Of a stretch of 64,000 nucleotides of DNA, positions 10,720 through 22,130 are shown one piece after another (the first letter of the stretch is position 1; each line of letters begins with the position of its first letter). Both the position numbers and the translations under genes were made by a program. Under the pieces are notes generated by a model, which made no database searches, was not told the origin of the DNA, and was given only the letters and a program-made list of their open reading frames with translations. Origin of the DNA: Corylus avellana (taxonomy: Eukaryota; Streptophyta; Magnoliopsida; Fagales; Betulaceae); assembly GCF_901000735.1 (NCBI RefSeq), contig NC_081543.1:17822457-17886456 (forward strand), in the 5' to 3' direction.

Positions 10720-11616
10720 CTAGACCATTTCAGGAGTAAGAGTAGCTAATCTGGCCATAGAAGAAGAAACTGACATCACTGGAGCAGAAGTGTTCACTGC
10801 AACTTGATAGGTAGTAGCTTGACGATTCTGAGGCCGAGTGAGACATTCTTTGATAAAGTGGCCCTGTTTCTTACAGTAGTTGCAAGATTTCTTTGCACAG
10901 TTGGCGGCAATATGACCATACTCCTTGTAGCTGAAACGCTGGACCTTGCACATATCCTTACCCTTCCATTTCCCATAAGCTACTGGATTCAAGTTGAAAT
11001 CTTGTTGGAACGTAGCCTGTGTGAGAAGACGCCGCTCCTGACGAAGTAATTCTACAAAACAAACATACAAAGATGGAGAAGGATCCCGGTTCATTAAATT
11101 TGAGCGAGTAACCTCAAACTCAGAGAGCAATTTCATCAGGAATTGATCTCTCTTGCTCTGTTCATGAACAGCCTGAACAGCAGAGAGAGATGCAGCAGGT
11201 ACCTTCGCATAAACCATATTAGAAAATTCTCCACACAAATTCTGAAAACCAAAAAAATACTCTAGAATTGAGAGATTGCCTTGAGTGTAACTAGCAATCT
11301 CATATTCCAATTGAAAACGGCATGTAGTATTGTCCTGGTGATAAACCTTCAGCAAATACTCCCACATGGTCTTAGCAGTCTTATAGGGCCTCAGATTGAG
11401 CACAATAAGAGGATCAACAGAGCCTAAGATCTAGGACATCACACGTGCATCCTTGACCCTCCACTTAGCCAATTCCTTAGTCTCCGTAGGAGCTGGATCA
11501 CTACCGTCAATATGGCCCCACAACTCTTTTCCCATGACAAACAATTGAAACTGGAATTCTCAAGCAAAATAATGTTTTACAGTAAAACGGACCCCAAAAG
11601 TCTCGCTAGAAGACAT
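10720..11616 (-). pseudogene. Ty1/copia gag with two stops and a damaged first zinc knuckle
   Basis: The ATG is at 11616. The frame has in-frame stops near 11561 and 11433, the second in ARVMS*ILGS where a Trp codon is likely ancestral, then stays open to 10720. The gag body has the LRPYKTAKTMWEYL and QLEYEIA blocks. A first zinc knuckle (FSYKEYGHIAANC) has lost its leading cysteines. A second (CNYCKKQGHFIKEC) is intact as C-x2-C-x4-H-x4-C. Confidence 0.85.
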
Positions 11617-11785
11617 GATGAAATCAAAAATTAGAAAGTATAACACCTGATAAAGGAGTAACAGGCCCACCAGATCTATTGAACAGCAAGCCCAAGTCCA
11701 CGCAAGTCAAACAGCACCAAACAGCAACCAGCCCAAGCCCAGCAAGTCCAAGTCGACGCAGCACCAAACAACAAGCCCAAGTCCA

Positions 11786-11885
11786 NNNNNNNNNNNNNNN
11801 NNNNNNNNNNNNNNNNNNNNNNNNNNNNNNNNNNNNNNNNNNNNNNNNNNNNNNNNNNNNNNNNNNNNNNNNNNNNNNNNNNNNN
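11786..11885. other. Assembly gap (100 N)
   Basis: A run of 100 N, a standard scaffold gap of unknown true size. The copia 5' end on its left and the second caulimovirid-like copy on its right are both cut by it. Confidence 1.
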
Positions 11886-12524
11886 TCCCAACTTCAAAGG
11901 TTTCTTGGTTCTTTAAATTATATTGCTGATTTCTACAAGGATTTGCGAAAACATTGTAAACCTTTATTTGAAAGGTTGCAAGGCAATCCTCCCCCTTGGT
12001 CTGATGTCCATACTTCTCTTGTCAAAGAGATCAAACTCCATGTCAAGACTCTCCCTTGTCTAGGCATCCCTTCTGATAATTCTTTCAAAATTGTCGATAC
12101 TGACGCCTCTGATATTGGCTTTGGAGGTATCCTAAAACAGGTTGTTTCATCAGAATCTAACCCAGAATCTTCTGAACAAATTGTTCGATTCCATTCTGGA
12201 TCCTGGAATTCTGCGCAGATTAATTATAGTAGTATTATGAAAGAAATACTTTCTGTTGTTTTGTGCATTACCAAATTTCAGTCTGATTTGCTCAATCAAA
12301 AATTTCTTTTGCGAATCGATTGTAAATCTGCCAAGTATATTTTGAAAAAAGATGTTGAAAACATTGCATCAAAACAGATTTTTGCCAGGTGGCAAGCTAT
12401 TTTAAGTGTTTTTGATCTTGATATTGAATACATCAAAGGCTCAAACAATTCAATACCTGATTTTCTTACCCGTGAATTCTTGCAGTGCCACAATGGCCAG
12501 CAACAAGGGAAAGGAAAAGGTTAA
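11886..12524 (+). pseudogene. Second caulimovirid-like copy: 3' end of RT and RNase H
   Basis: This open frame is nearly identical to 4047-4683 of the first copy, including RNase H TDAS and LRIDCKSA. Its 5' part lies in the gap. The stop and the 32-base overlap with the downstream ORF3 ATG are kept. Confidence 0.85.
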
Positions 12525-13603
12525 CTCTGTTTTGAAACCCTGTCCCTCCATCCCACTTGATCAGATTCCCCTTGATTTCCTTGGTGAACCTGTAACCCAT
12601 ACTTCATGTGTTTTTGGGAAATCCCCACTTATTGTCCAGTCAGATTCTTCTGCCTTTCATGGTTATATTCCTCCTGCTCCAGATTCCCAAACGGAATCCA
12701 ACTCCCAATCTGGTTCTCAGACGGAACCAAATTCTAATCCTATTGTCTTATCTTTCCCATGGATTACTCTTCCATTTTCTCAATATTTGTTTTCTTCCCA
12801 AGATCTCTCCAGAACCCCTGGACAGTTAGCCTTTAACTCTTTCCCTGCTCATTTTCATTGGATTCCTGAGCATCCTGAAAGATTTGCCATTTTTCACTGA
12901 TATACTGATCAAAACCAAATCTATCAAATTTAGGTCTATCCCCAAGAAAGACAACCCTCTAACGGCTGTTGGGACTATTGCCTATATTGTCAAATTCATT
13001 TCTGTTGAAGAATGGGGCTCCCACCCATCTCAACTTCTTCCCTCTTCCAATTCTCTAATTTCCTTTTCATATTATGATTATGTCAATGCCTGGTTTCGCT
13101 TTATGCTTTACCAGAACCCTGAGTCCAAACACTTCTGGTTCATTACTTTCATTGAAGATTTCAATTGCCTGCTCCCCCCTTGGTTCAAACATTGGTGGGA
13201 TTATTTTGGCCTAACAATTGATGTTCTTCCTGATCCTCTTGTTTATGCTTTTCACCTTTTCTCTTCTCATGTTGCCTGTAAAGGCTTTATTGCCCACTTC
13301 AACCCTATCTTTTCTCCCATGCTTTATTTTGCCAGAGAATTCAGAATTCCTTGGTTTCTCAAATGGAAATATGTCAGAAATCAAGAAAAAATTGAAAGAC
13401 GCTGGTTTCAATGCAAAACTTGGACAATGTCTCCAAAAATTGGTCCCATTGTTAAGAAGGTTGAACTTATGACTCGCAGATATGATGCTATAATACCATA
13501 TACTTCACCTACTCCTCCTCCTGTCCCCAAATATTGTTCTAAAAAGAAGCAATGGATTCAGAACTATCTTGATTCTATTGGACCTCTTGATAATGAAGAA
13601 TGA
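12493..13603 (+). pseudogene. Second copy of ORF3, with an in-frame deletion and a frameshift
   Basis: The gene starts at ATG 12493 in the same overlap arrangement as copy 1. Relative to copy 1 it lacks about 15 codons after the GEPVT segment. A 2-base deletion near 12875 puts it out of frame, stopping at 12900, while homology continues in the other frame to 13603. Outside these lesions the two copies are very similar. Confidence 0.8.
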
Positions 13604-13939
13604 TTTGGGAACGAGGTTTTTGGGCCCACAACGGCCCTCAGTTTTGTCTAGCCCCTCAAACGGCTAGTTTTCTCAGGATTTCCCAAAGACTGGCTCCATA
13701 ACGGCCAGATTTGTTCAGTTCGACAAGACTAGCTCATGACGGCTGGTTTCAGAGTATTTGGTTCTCCTTGATCTTAGACGAATCACTGTTCAATATTATT
13801 CAGAGTTACTGTGCACATTTACTGTTCATCTCCGGACGATATGTGCAGGATTACTGTTCAGATGCACTGTTCACTCACTGTTCAAGATTTGTCTGCCGAC
13901 ACTACAGTGCTGACAGCTACTGGTTCAGATTGATGCTTT
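13604..13939 (+). promoter_or_regulatory. 3' noncoding/promoter region of the second caulimovirid-like copy
   Basis: It resembles 5807-6075 but has an extra ~90 bases with repeated AACGGC words (13630-13740). The ACTGTTCA motif occurs at least five times between 13785 and 13900. The gap at 13940 removes the TATA region. Confidence 0.5.
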
Positions 13940-14039
13940 NNNNNNNNNNNNNNNNNNNNNNNNNNNNNNNNNNNNNNNNNNNNNNNNNNNNNNNNNNNNN
14001 NNNNNNNNNNNNNNNNNNNNNNNNNNNNNNNNNNNNNNN
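13940..14039. other. Assembly gap (100 N)
   Basis: Scaffold gap. The sequence to its right starts abruptly within a block that recurs inverted at 40256-44098. Confidence 1.
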
Positions 14040-14357
14040 TTTTCTAATTGACGTAGGGAAATTACTTTCAGGTGAGTAGTGAAATTGCCTCCTTTTTTTC
14101 CTTGATCTGAAATTTCCATGAGGTGAGCAATGCTATTCAGGAAGGCAAGGGGCAGGAAGCACATAGATGAAAGGAAGTTTCTCTTCTTTCTAGATGATCC
14201 TGCCTTGTACTTCAAGCCGTGTGGACCTGCTGACTTGACGATCAAGCAATCTTATTGCTGAAGCTAAATAACAGAAGGATGGTAATGTAAATTCAGGTCT
14301 GAAATGTTGAAAGAGGATTGCATAGAAGTTTAATCATTAAGGATTATCACAACACCC

Positions 14358-14365
14358 TATAAATA
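14358..14365 (+). promoter_or_regulatory. TATA box of the Gly/Cys-rich protein gene
   Basis: TATAAATA lies 154 bases before the ATG at 14512, followed by a CA/CT-rich putative 5' leader. The inverted copy near 43773-43780 keeps it. Confidence 0.6.
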
Positions 14366-14511
14366 TCACAACACCCTACACCACCTCTCACCATCACCAC
14401 AACTTCCCTACAACACAAAGAAAGAGAGGTTTTTTCTCATTCTACCTTCTTTTCCCCTGTTTCTAATTCTCCTCTGCTTCATTGCTTCTAACACCATTGT
14501 TAATATAGAAG

Positions 14512-14736
14512 ATGAAGCTCCTAGCCTGTCTTTGCAAGGGAGGCCACAAAAAGAAACAAACCACTTCTTCAGTTCAACAAGCTTATCCCGAAGCGAAAAG
14601 AGGTCGAAGTAACAAGAGCAATAGAGCCAAAGATGGTGAGATGGTTGTCTTTGCAGGAGCTGCTGTAGCTGTTGCAGCCAGTACAGGTGGTGGCTGCGGT
14701 GGCGGTGGAGGTTGCGGTGGCGGTTGTGGTGGTTGA
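14512..14736 (+). CDS. Small Gly/Cys-rich protein, 74 aa
   Basis: This single-exon ORF starts MKLLACLCKGG. It has a basic polar segment (residues ~12-42), a short hydrophobic Ala/Val stretch (VVFAGAAVAVAAS, ~44-57) and a C-terminal run of Gly with Cys. The layout resembles small plant proteins with a hydrophobic patch followed by a GGGCGG tail, whose function is unknown. A TATA box upstream and AATAAA near 14939 downstream support a real gene. The identical protein is encoded inverted at 43402-43626. The N-terminal CLC might be lipid-modified, but this is speculative. Confidence 0.6.
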   Translation: MKLLACLCKGGHKKKQTTSSVQQAYPEAKRGRSNKSNRAKDGEMVVFAGAAVAVAASTGGGCGGGGGCGGGCGG

Positions 14737-14759
14737 GCTTAATGAAACCTTATGCAATT

Positions 14760-15480
14760 ATCTTTCACTTAAGCCAAATTAAATGTTAGCCTTAGCCTTA
14801 TGGGAGTCAAAATATAGAGCTTCTTATTATGGTCGAGTCATAAACCTAAATTAAGTTACAAGTCTATGCATACGAATACATTATACATGTATATCTAATG
14901 TGCATGATTTCACGTTGTGGGTTCCTTGCACCAAAACCGAATAAAGACTAGTTGCATTTTATATAGGATTTATACTTTTGGGTTTAATGCTGCCTACTGA
15001 AAACCTATGGCAGTGCTTGTATTTATAATTGTAATTGAGTTTATAAGATATAGTAGTCTGCTTTTTGGAGCTCCGTGAGATCAAATTCTTGCCAAGAAAG
15101 ACACAGCATCAAGAGGTTGATTCGATTTTCTGACATCTAGGCAACAAGCCCAATCAAAATCTGAAAAAGGCAATAAGTTGGCAGGTTGCAGCCCACTTAT
15201 GCCTTGCCAAGAGCCGCCCGCTGCTCCCTAGGCCATTGATCCATTACTAGTTTACAGTTTTTGGGTACTAATCATTTTCACGGTCCAACGGTTTCAAGTT
15301 AGATTAGCCTCTTCAACTGGCCCTTTCTTTCAACTCAGCTCAGCCGACCAGGTGAGACGATTCATTACTAATTTGTATACGATATTCAGGTCAAACCGAC
15401 TTTTCATTGGTCCAAAGGTTTTGGGCCATATTAGCTCATTCAACTAGCCATTTTCTCTCTGAAAATATAAACTAGACTCC
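14760..15480. other. Intergenic, no gene seen
   Basis: Downstream flank of the Gly/Cys-rich gene. It is moderately AT-rich, with no convincing ORF or RNA gene. The same sequence is inverted at about 42660-43380. Confidence 0.6.
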
Positions 15481-15486
15481 AAGAAT

Positions 15487-16270
15487 ACACTGTGAGGGGG
15501 GTGAATAGGTGTTTATCACAAAATAAGTGAAATAAAAAATAAGAAGCAAGCAATAATCAATCACCAAAATATGTAAAACAATAAATCACAGAGGCACATA
15601 TATTTTGGTGACAAAGAGGAAACGTTTTAGAAAACTCTCTAAAAGTAAACCCTCTTCAAGGCAACCAAACCTTGGAAATCAATAAAAGAAAATCCAGATT
15701 ACAGACGCAAGGACAGTTACAACCTTTTACAACTCCTGGGCTCTATAAGATCAATAAGCTTCCCGCCAGTCTCCTAACTCGACAATATTCTTGAAGTAAT
15801 TCTCCTTTATTGGATCCTCCGGTAGACTTCTTATCTTAGATGAACGAATTGACATCTCAAACACATCAACACTCTTAAGAGAAAATATTTTGAAGTTCTG
15901 AATACTGATAATCCTCTCTTAGCACAATATAAAATTTTTCCTCTTAGTTGCTTAGAAAAATCGTGCTCTATAGAGTCCTATATATAAGCAACTGAGAATT
16001 AGGTTTCCTTGCTGAAGTAGAAAACCTTATTATGACAAATCTGCAATAGCGTTCCACATTTGAACGGTAGATGGTCTCATACGAATGGAACTAGGGTTTT
16101 CTAGAAATTCAAGTTGAAGTTGGAAAACCCTAATGCAGCAACAAACAACTATTCTACGGTTTCCTTAGATTTAGTTGCCCATCACTTATATCCTCTCTAT
16201 AAATAGAGGTCTCTATAATATTTAAATCATAGTACTATAAATAGTCCTTTCATGCTTTTGCTCTCTCTCT
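15487..16270 (-). mobile_element. LTR-like sequence of an LTR retroelement (block A)
   Basis: Read on the minus strand this has a TATA-like TTATATATAGGAC near 15980 and a ~500-base transcribed-looking stretch. It ends in CACCTATTCACCCCCC near 15500, a motif also at the end of the LTR-like sequence at 34804-35395. No internal coding region is attached. Boundaries are uncertain. The same sequence is in blocks B (32439-32924, cut by a gap) and C (41868-42655). Confidence 0.45.
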
Positions 16271-16342
16271 TCACCTATCCTGGTACTATTATCGCATAAG
16301 TTCGCTTAACTACGGAGTTCTGATGGGATCATGATCATCACG
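16271..16342 (-). repeat. 5S rRNA-derived module (block A)
   Basis: On the minus strand the words GATCCCATCAGAACTCCG, AGTTAAGCG and TAGTACCAGGAT follow plant 5S rRNA over about 70 bases. The module is cut off after GGATAGGTGA and lacks the 5S ends. It is preceded by CTTATACTTACACCATTCAT, as in Cassandra-type LTRs. This is a TE-borne 5S fragment, not a 5S gene. Confidence 0.7.
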
Positions 16343-16379
16343 GCTTTAAAACGAGTTGTTATTATGAATGGTGTAAGTA

Positions 16380-17340
16380 TAAGCACATCTCCATCTTCAT
16401 ACCTAAGCGAGAGAAATAAGAGAAGTTTCTTTTTGGGAAACATATAAAAAAGCCTCTTGAACTAACATCTATTTTTTAAAGAGGCTCATAATCAAAAGGT
16501 GCTGAAGTAACCCATCAAATTACCAAAGTGTATCAAAAATGCCACACTTTTTTTTAATATTCCTATAATGCCCTTATTGTTTTAAAAAATAAAATAAAAA
16601 ATTAATAAAATAAACAACTATTTTTTTTAAAAAAAAAAAGAAAAAGAAAAAAGGAAAGCGGTGGCCCTTTTTTTTTTATTTATTTTTTATTTTTTATTTT
16701 TTTAATTTTATTTTTATAAAAAAAATTCCTTTTTTGTTTTGTTTTGTGTTTTTTTTTTTAGTTTAATATGTTTATATTTTTTATTAAGAATGGCACGTGT
16801 CACGATTTTTATTGGTGTTGACGTGAAATTTAACAGAACTCGACTCTAGGGCCTAATTTTTTTTTTTTTTTTTGGCATATCCCATGAATCTCTTATTTCA
16901 CTTTCATACGACATGAAACGATTTGTAATTTAGGTCAACCATAGGGTTTGATTTTGTATTTATCCATATTTTTTATACTGTATGAGTGATTTGTAATTTT
17001 GACAAACTAGAATAGTTATTTTTTTTATTCCTTTTCTTTTTTTTTTTTTTTAATTTTTTGTATTTATTTGCCAATTGTGTTTTTTTTTTCATTAAAAAAT
17101 AGTTTTTTTCTTATTAACTTTTATTTTTATTTATTTATTTATTTTTTATTTTTCGTTTCTAAAAGAATATGAGTATTATAGGAATATAAAAAAATGTGGC
17201 CTTTTTTATACACTTTGATAATTTGATGGACTACTTTAGTACCTTTTGAACATTATGGAGCTCTATTGCAAATGACCGTTGGTTTGGGGTGTTTTTTTTT
17301 TATATTTTTTCCTTTCCTTCCTTTGTTTTTTAGAAAGTAA
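16380..17340. other. A/T-tract-rich repeat with inverted ends
   Basis: Long A and T runs dominate. 16485-16590 (AAGGTGCTGAAGTAACCCAT...) recurs inverted and diverged at about 17165-17275 (ATGGACTACTTTAGTACCTTTT), so the stretch looks like a foldback or TIR element. No coding is seen. Inverted copies are in blocks B and C. Confidence 0.5.
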
Positions 17341-17455
17341 TATCCACCTAGGACTAAAAGAGCACTAGGAGAATTCCAGAAGAGCACATAGCATTCTCTA
17401 TTTTAATTAGAAACGCTAAGTGTTCTCCTATTGTTTTCCTAATCTTGGGTGGATA
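17341..17455. mobile_element. 115-bp MITE-like foldback (block A)
   Basis: The ends TATCCACCTAGGACTA and TAATCTTGGGTGGATA are imperfect inverted repeats, and the interior has no coding. Copies of the same size are at 31360-31474 and 40683-40797 in the other blocks. Confidence 0.5.
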
Positions 17456-18127
17456 ATATTCTTAAAAAAAAAAAAAGAAGATGGCCCTTATTTTCTCACA
17501 AGGTTTTTAGAAAATAATATTCTCCTAGGACTAGGAGAACATCTAGCATTCTACAATTTTAATTGAGGATGGCACGTCCTTTTAACCTCTTTTTTTGATG
17601 GGGTACTTTCATGCCAAAATATTTTCTATACGGATTAGAATCTTCAAAAAGAGAAAAATGTAAATTTAGTCCATATGGTTAAACTGAGTGCAAAAAGTTT
17701 CAAGTGGTATAAAAATGTTTTGAGAGCTTTAGGTGGTATGAAAATTAAAAAATATGTCACTGCTCCCAACTTCTATCTAACTTTTGTTTTTGTTTTTTTG
17801 TTTTTTTTTTTTTGTTTTTTGTTTTTTTGTTTTTTTTTTTGTTTTTGTTTTTGTTTTTATTTTATGAAAACTCTTAAATGCTATGTCAACACTAATCAGA
17901 TTATGAGTAGTGACGAAGGGTGGGGGACCGGGGTAGGCCATACCCCCCCCCCCCAACAAAAAAAAAACGATTTTTTTTTTTTTTAAATAAAGTTTTAATT
18001 TTAGTCATTGAACTATGACCTATTTTTAAATTTTTATTATTCTTAGTTTTGGTAAGTACCATTAAGTTTTTTTTTTTTTTTGGGGGTCCTTACTTTCAAA
18101 TGCCCACTTTTTTGATCATTCCAGTTC
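17456..18127. other. Intergenic, homopolymer-rich
   Basis: T-rich and C-rich homopolymers, including the poly-T of 17780-17860 and a C run at 17942. No gene is seen. Confidence 0.6.
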
Positions 18128-18262
18128 ATAACAAATAGGCCACTAAACTTAAATCTATTTTATTTTTTGCAAAAACCATCAAATACAAACATGTATTATA
18201 GGTAACATGTGTTACGTTTCTGCAAAAATAAACAAATTTAAGTTTAGTGACCTATTTGTTAT
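18128..18262. mobile_element. 135-bp MITE-like element with ~43-bp inverted ends
   Basis: The left end ATAACAAATAGGCCACTAAA and right end TTTAGTGACCTATTTGTTAT are inverted repeats extending about 43 bases with few mismatches. A copy is present at about 30590-30722 in block B. Confidence 0.6.
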
Positions 18263-18269
18263 TTTTATA

Positions 18270-20459
18270 TACCTCAAAGAACATTCACAATATTTTTAAA
18301 TTAAATATAGTCACCGAGTTACTAAGCAACTAAAATTCAAGCCCAATAACCAAACCACTTAATACTTAAGTAGTACAAGTATTTTTTAAGCAAGCTAGTA
18401 TATATATTTGGTAAAAAATTTTAAAAATATTTATTTAACTTTTTTACTTTTAATCAAAAGCTAAAAAAAGTTAAAACTTTTTTCCTAAAAAATTATTTTA
18501 GATCTATTTTTCATCTCAATTTCAAGCTCTTTTAATACCCTTCAACTTTTTGTCACCCATTGTGCAACCTGTTTATGGTTTAGCGAAGCTACAAGTGGAT
18601 GGTCAAGACTGTGGTCCCCAGAAGGTTAGTTGTTGTGACACGTGTTGGAGTTGTTTGCATGCCAGGGAAGATCACTATTCACATTTCACCCAAAAATAGT
18701 TTTTGTATGACTACCCAAAGTGGACTGGGCTTACATGTGGCAAACCAAACTACCGCATATCTGCGGTAGTTTGGTTTGAAGGCTGGGATTTCACGTTAAG
18801 GGTTTTTAACTCTAAAGGAAGTGCCGTCAAGAAATTCCGTTTAACTTCCGTCAAGAAATACCCAAACCGTCTTCTCCTCTGTTTTCCCACTTACCCAAAA
18901 TCGACAGGCTTAGGTCTTCCACCTTGGGAGGTTCTTCAGGTTTCTCGTCAGTCTTGGGAGTTCTGGTTCTTCTGCAGCAGAAGAAAAGCAGGAGGTGCAA
19001 ATGTTTTTTTTTTTGGCAGAAAGAGATCCTAGGTCTGAATATTTATTTTATAAAAATATTTCTCAATTTTTAATTTTTACAAAACACCTCCAAAATTTTA
19101 CAAAAATCAATTTTCAACTTTTCTCAAATTTGGCCATCCAATCAATTCTCAGCTTTTACCTTTTTCAAAACTCGAAATCCCCCCAAAATTCTCAAAATTT
19201 TATTTAACCGGCCCATATATATACTTTTCAAATATTTGTACCGTTGCTTCTCTAGACAACCCCAATTTTTTTCTCCGGGATCCGGGTAATTATCCTACTC
19301 TAAAATCGAAGACAAAGGTTAATAAATTAAAATAAATTTTAATATTGTAAGTTGTGATTAAGAAAGAGAGAGCTAATTGTGGGATGTTATGGAAAACAAG
19401 TGAAAAACGAAAATACTTAACAAAAAATAAATAAAAACGAAATAGACATTAAAAATTGTTTCCAATTAGAATTTTAGGCAACTTCACAAGGGTACGTTTG
19501 GGATTACGATTTTATTATAAATAAAAAGTGCAATTTTAAATAAAATTGTAGAAAATAGAATTTTGGAATTGGGTTTTTTAAAAAATTATGATTTGAAAAT
19601 ATAAAAAATCAGCATTTTTAAAAAGCAGGCAATGTGGTGCTTTTTTGAAAATGCAAAACTTTAAAGATTAAGTTACGATTTTGCCAAATAATTAACTATA
19701 TTATTCAAATCACTATTTTTAGATCGTATTTTGTTAAAATTGCAAACTCAAGACCCTAAACCGTATAAAGTAACACAAAATAAGAGTTACAGTGACGGAG
19801 CTGGGGGTGGCTGGTGTTGGTCATGGCACCCCAACACAAGGAGAAAAAAAAAATTATAATGGGAAAAAGAAAATTGTAAGGTAAAAGAACAAATTATAAG
19901 GTAATTTTTTTTTTTTGCCTATTGGCCCCTACCCACTAATATTTTTGGCCCTTGGCTCCTACCCATACCAAAGTCTGCCTCTGTTGCAAAATAAAGTAAT
20001 TGTCATCCCATCGCCCCCAAGATAGCACACAACTTTTATCATAATCTTTTGTTGTATGATTTGAATTATGTACGTATCTCATGCATTCAAATCTCTCTGT
20101 ATCTATCGACAATCATAATTATAAGTATAACACGGTCATACTTATTGATCTTCAATCAACAGCAAATACACAAAACATAGTTGCATTGAATCAACCTTAA
20201 AAATAAGTTCTAAAAAAAAAAAATCAACACTTTTTTTTTAACACTTTTTTTCCAAATTCTTTTTCCAAAATGATCTGTTCCATTCAATAAATACATAGAT
20301 TTATATTATTATTTTTTTTCTTAAATGAATGTAAGGTCCAGATCATTTGAGAAAAGGGATTTAAGAAAAAATGTTGGGATGTCTAGCAGCCCTCAATAGT
20401 ATACTTGTATAAGAATATTCCTTTATGTACTCTCCATAAATATTGGATTCATAACCACA
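18270..20459. other. Upstream flank of the duplicated PAP exon 1
   Basis: AT-rich spacer matching 28475-30590 inverted. It includes a perfect hairpin at 18742-18777. A ~700-base part (about 19000-19720) is missing from the other copy. A GTGACGGAGCTGG motif recurs. ORFs here lack coding character. Confidence 0.5.
18742..18777. repeat. Perfect 16-bp inverted repeat, 4-base loop
   Basis: AAACCAAACTACCGCA, loop TATC, then the exact complement. The other copy near 30081-30116 has one base change in one arm. Confidence 0.9.
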
Positions 20460-20520
20460 TTATTTTCGCACCTGAAAAATCTGCATTATCATTATCATTA
20501 TCATTCTCATAATTCTTTTT

Positions 20521-20868
20521 ATGCAAATTCGAACATATTCCAAAGAGTTTTGCAGCTTTCTGATGGAGCACAGCAATTCCAGTTGGGTTTCCAGATTCTT
20601 CATCATATTACTCACCTTCCTTCTTAATCCTTCTCCTTCTTCGTCATGGTCATTGCACCCTTCACATATAAACTCCATGGCCACGCACAGAAACCACACA
20701 GCAATCTCAGATTTTCGGCTCTTAAATAGAAGAACATTGATGGAGTGCTCCAACATCACAGACCCTTCTATCAAAATCAAAGTTAGTCGGAAATCCAGCC
20801 TTGCAGATGAAGAATATCTCACTGTTACCGTTAGTAGAGTTTTGCATCCTTCAGAGACTGACTGGGTC
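20521..20868 (+). pseudogene. Inverted duplicate of PAP exon 1, cut by a gap
   Basis: The ORF encodes the same N-terminal part as the PAP gene (start MQIRTYSKEFCSFLMEH, with one Asn/Ile difference) up to ETDWV, then enters the N gap. Flanking sequence 20460-20520 is also duplicated. No further PAP exons follow on this strand. It is probably the second haplotype's contig end placed in reverse. Confidence 0.8.
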
Positions 20869-20968
20869 NNNNNNNNNNNNNNNNNNNNNNNNNNNNNNNN
20901 NNNNNNNNNNNNNNNNNNNNNNNNNNNNNNNNNNNNNNNNNNNNNNNNNNNNNNNNNNNNNNNNNNNN
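20869..20968. other. Assembly gap (100 N)
   Basis: Scaffold gap within the duplicated PAP exon 1. Confidence 1.
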
Positions 20969-20980
20969 ATCTCCAACTAA

Positions 20981-20993
20981 TGGTATCAGAGCC
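20981..20993 (+). promoter_or_regulatory. tRNA-iMet primer site of an otherwise unseen LTR element
   Basis: TGGTATCAGAGCC lies 12 bases right of the gap. An LTR would be expected just before it, in the gap. No gag or pol follows, so it marks a fragment or a non-autonomous element. Confidence 0.55.
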
Positions 20994-22130
20994 ATGGTTA
21001 GCTTCTTCAGATGGGTGTTTGGACGCGTTTGGTTTGGAGTTATGTCCCATTCCACTACTCTTGAGCAAGACACTTAGAAATGTAAAAAGACTCACAATCG
21101 AGGGGCATATTGTTGTAAATGCACTTACGAGTATTGAGTCACACATTAAGAAAATATAAATAGAAAGAGTACTTAATATACATAAGTGGATCCAAGCCCA
21201 TTAGCTTAGGCTTTTGAACCAGAGTTATGTTCGAATATGTATATTAATGTACTGTTGGTAAAAACTCCCAAACCGTTTATCTCTTCAGCACCATGCTGCT
21301 AACAATGCCATGTAGTCGTGACCACCATACATACATGGCTGCAGCGTTGATCACTCAAATAGCCTCTTGGATCCAATGTTAAGTATATATTATTTTATTT
21401 GTTTTCTACCAACAATTCGATTTTTTGCCTCTTGATAGATCACTAAATAACATGGAAATTCAAGTCAAATAATAATAATAATAATAATAATAATAAGGGT
21501 AAATATATGATAAGTCCCTGAGTCAACCTGTCAAAATTAAAAAATCTGTAAGTTTTTTTTCTTTTGAATTTTTACTCCCTAGATTAATCGAAATGCCAAT
21601 AAAATCCTTGCCGTTAGATTTTTGTAATGCCTGTTAGTCTCAATCAAAATGCACCGTTTTGCCACGTCAGCATAATAATTTTTTATTAATTCAATTTAAA
21701 AAATTAATATTTTTTTTAGAAAAAAAAAAAAAAAATGAAGGGGTGGCCGAAAAGCCACCTCTTCCACTCTGGTTTTGGGTTTTTAATTTTCACATTGTTA
21801 TGTGAACATTTGTGGTTGTTTTGGGTTTGCTTTTGATGGGTATTTCTCATTTTGGTGATTGGTTGTTTTGCTTTCTGGGTGTTTGATATTTTTGGTATTC
21901 TCTGTTTGGTTGCTGAGAATATGCTGGGAAAGAGACCGAAGCGTATGTTTAGGTTCTTTTGGCATTTTACTGTATATTTGATTGGCATTTTACTGATTTT
22001 TGTTTCCTTGGGCTGGTGTTTGGACTGGTGATGGCTTGGATGGTAGAGGTAGACGATGATGAAGAGGCCAAGGGTAGAGAGATGATGTTCGATGAAAGGC
22101 TTCAAAGAGAAAAAGAAAGGGATTCATCTC
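20994..22130. other. Intergenic, repeat remnants
   Basis: Contains an (AAT)n microsatellite at 21465-21497 and an A run at 21719. The stretch at 21740-22130 is T/G-rich. No supported gene. Confidence 0.5.

Larger units (their letters stand above)
14040..17882 (+). repeat. Block A: inverted duplicate of 40256-44098
   Basis: The block is the near-identical reverse complement of 40256-44098, of equal length within a few bases. It includes the Gly/Cys-rich gene, LTR sequence, 5S-like module, poly-A/T tracts and MITE. Both copies end at N gaps. A third partial copy is 30923-32924. Uncollapsed haplotypes are the likely cause. Confidence 0.85.

Noticed and set aside
17675..17986. A 103-codon ORF rich in Phe
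   Set aside because: It is produced by poly-T tracts.
18703..19032. A 109-codon ORF on the plus strand
   Set aside because: It spans the perfect hairpin and a T run, is not kept in the other copy, and has no coding character.
20460..21146. Minus-strand ORF through a gap opposite PAP exon 1
   Set aside because: It is the antisense shadow of exon 1 and includes N codons. The same applies to 28061-28474.
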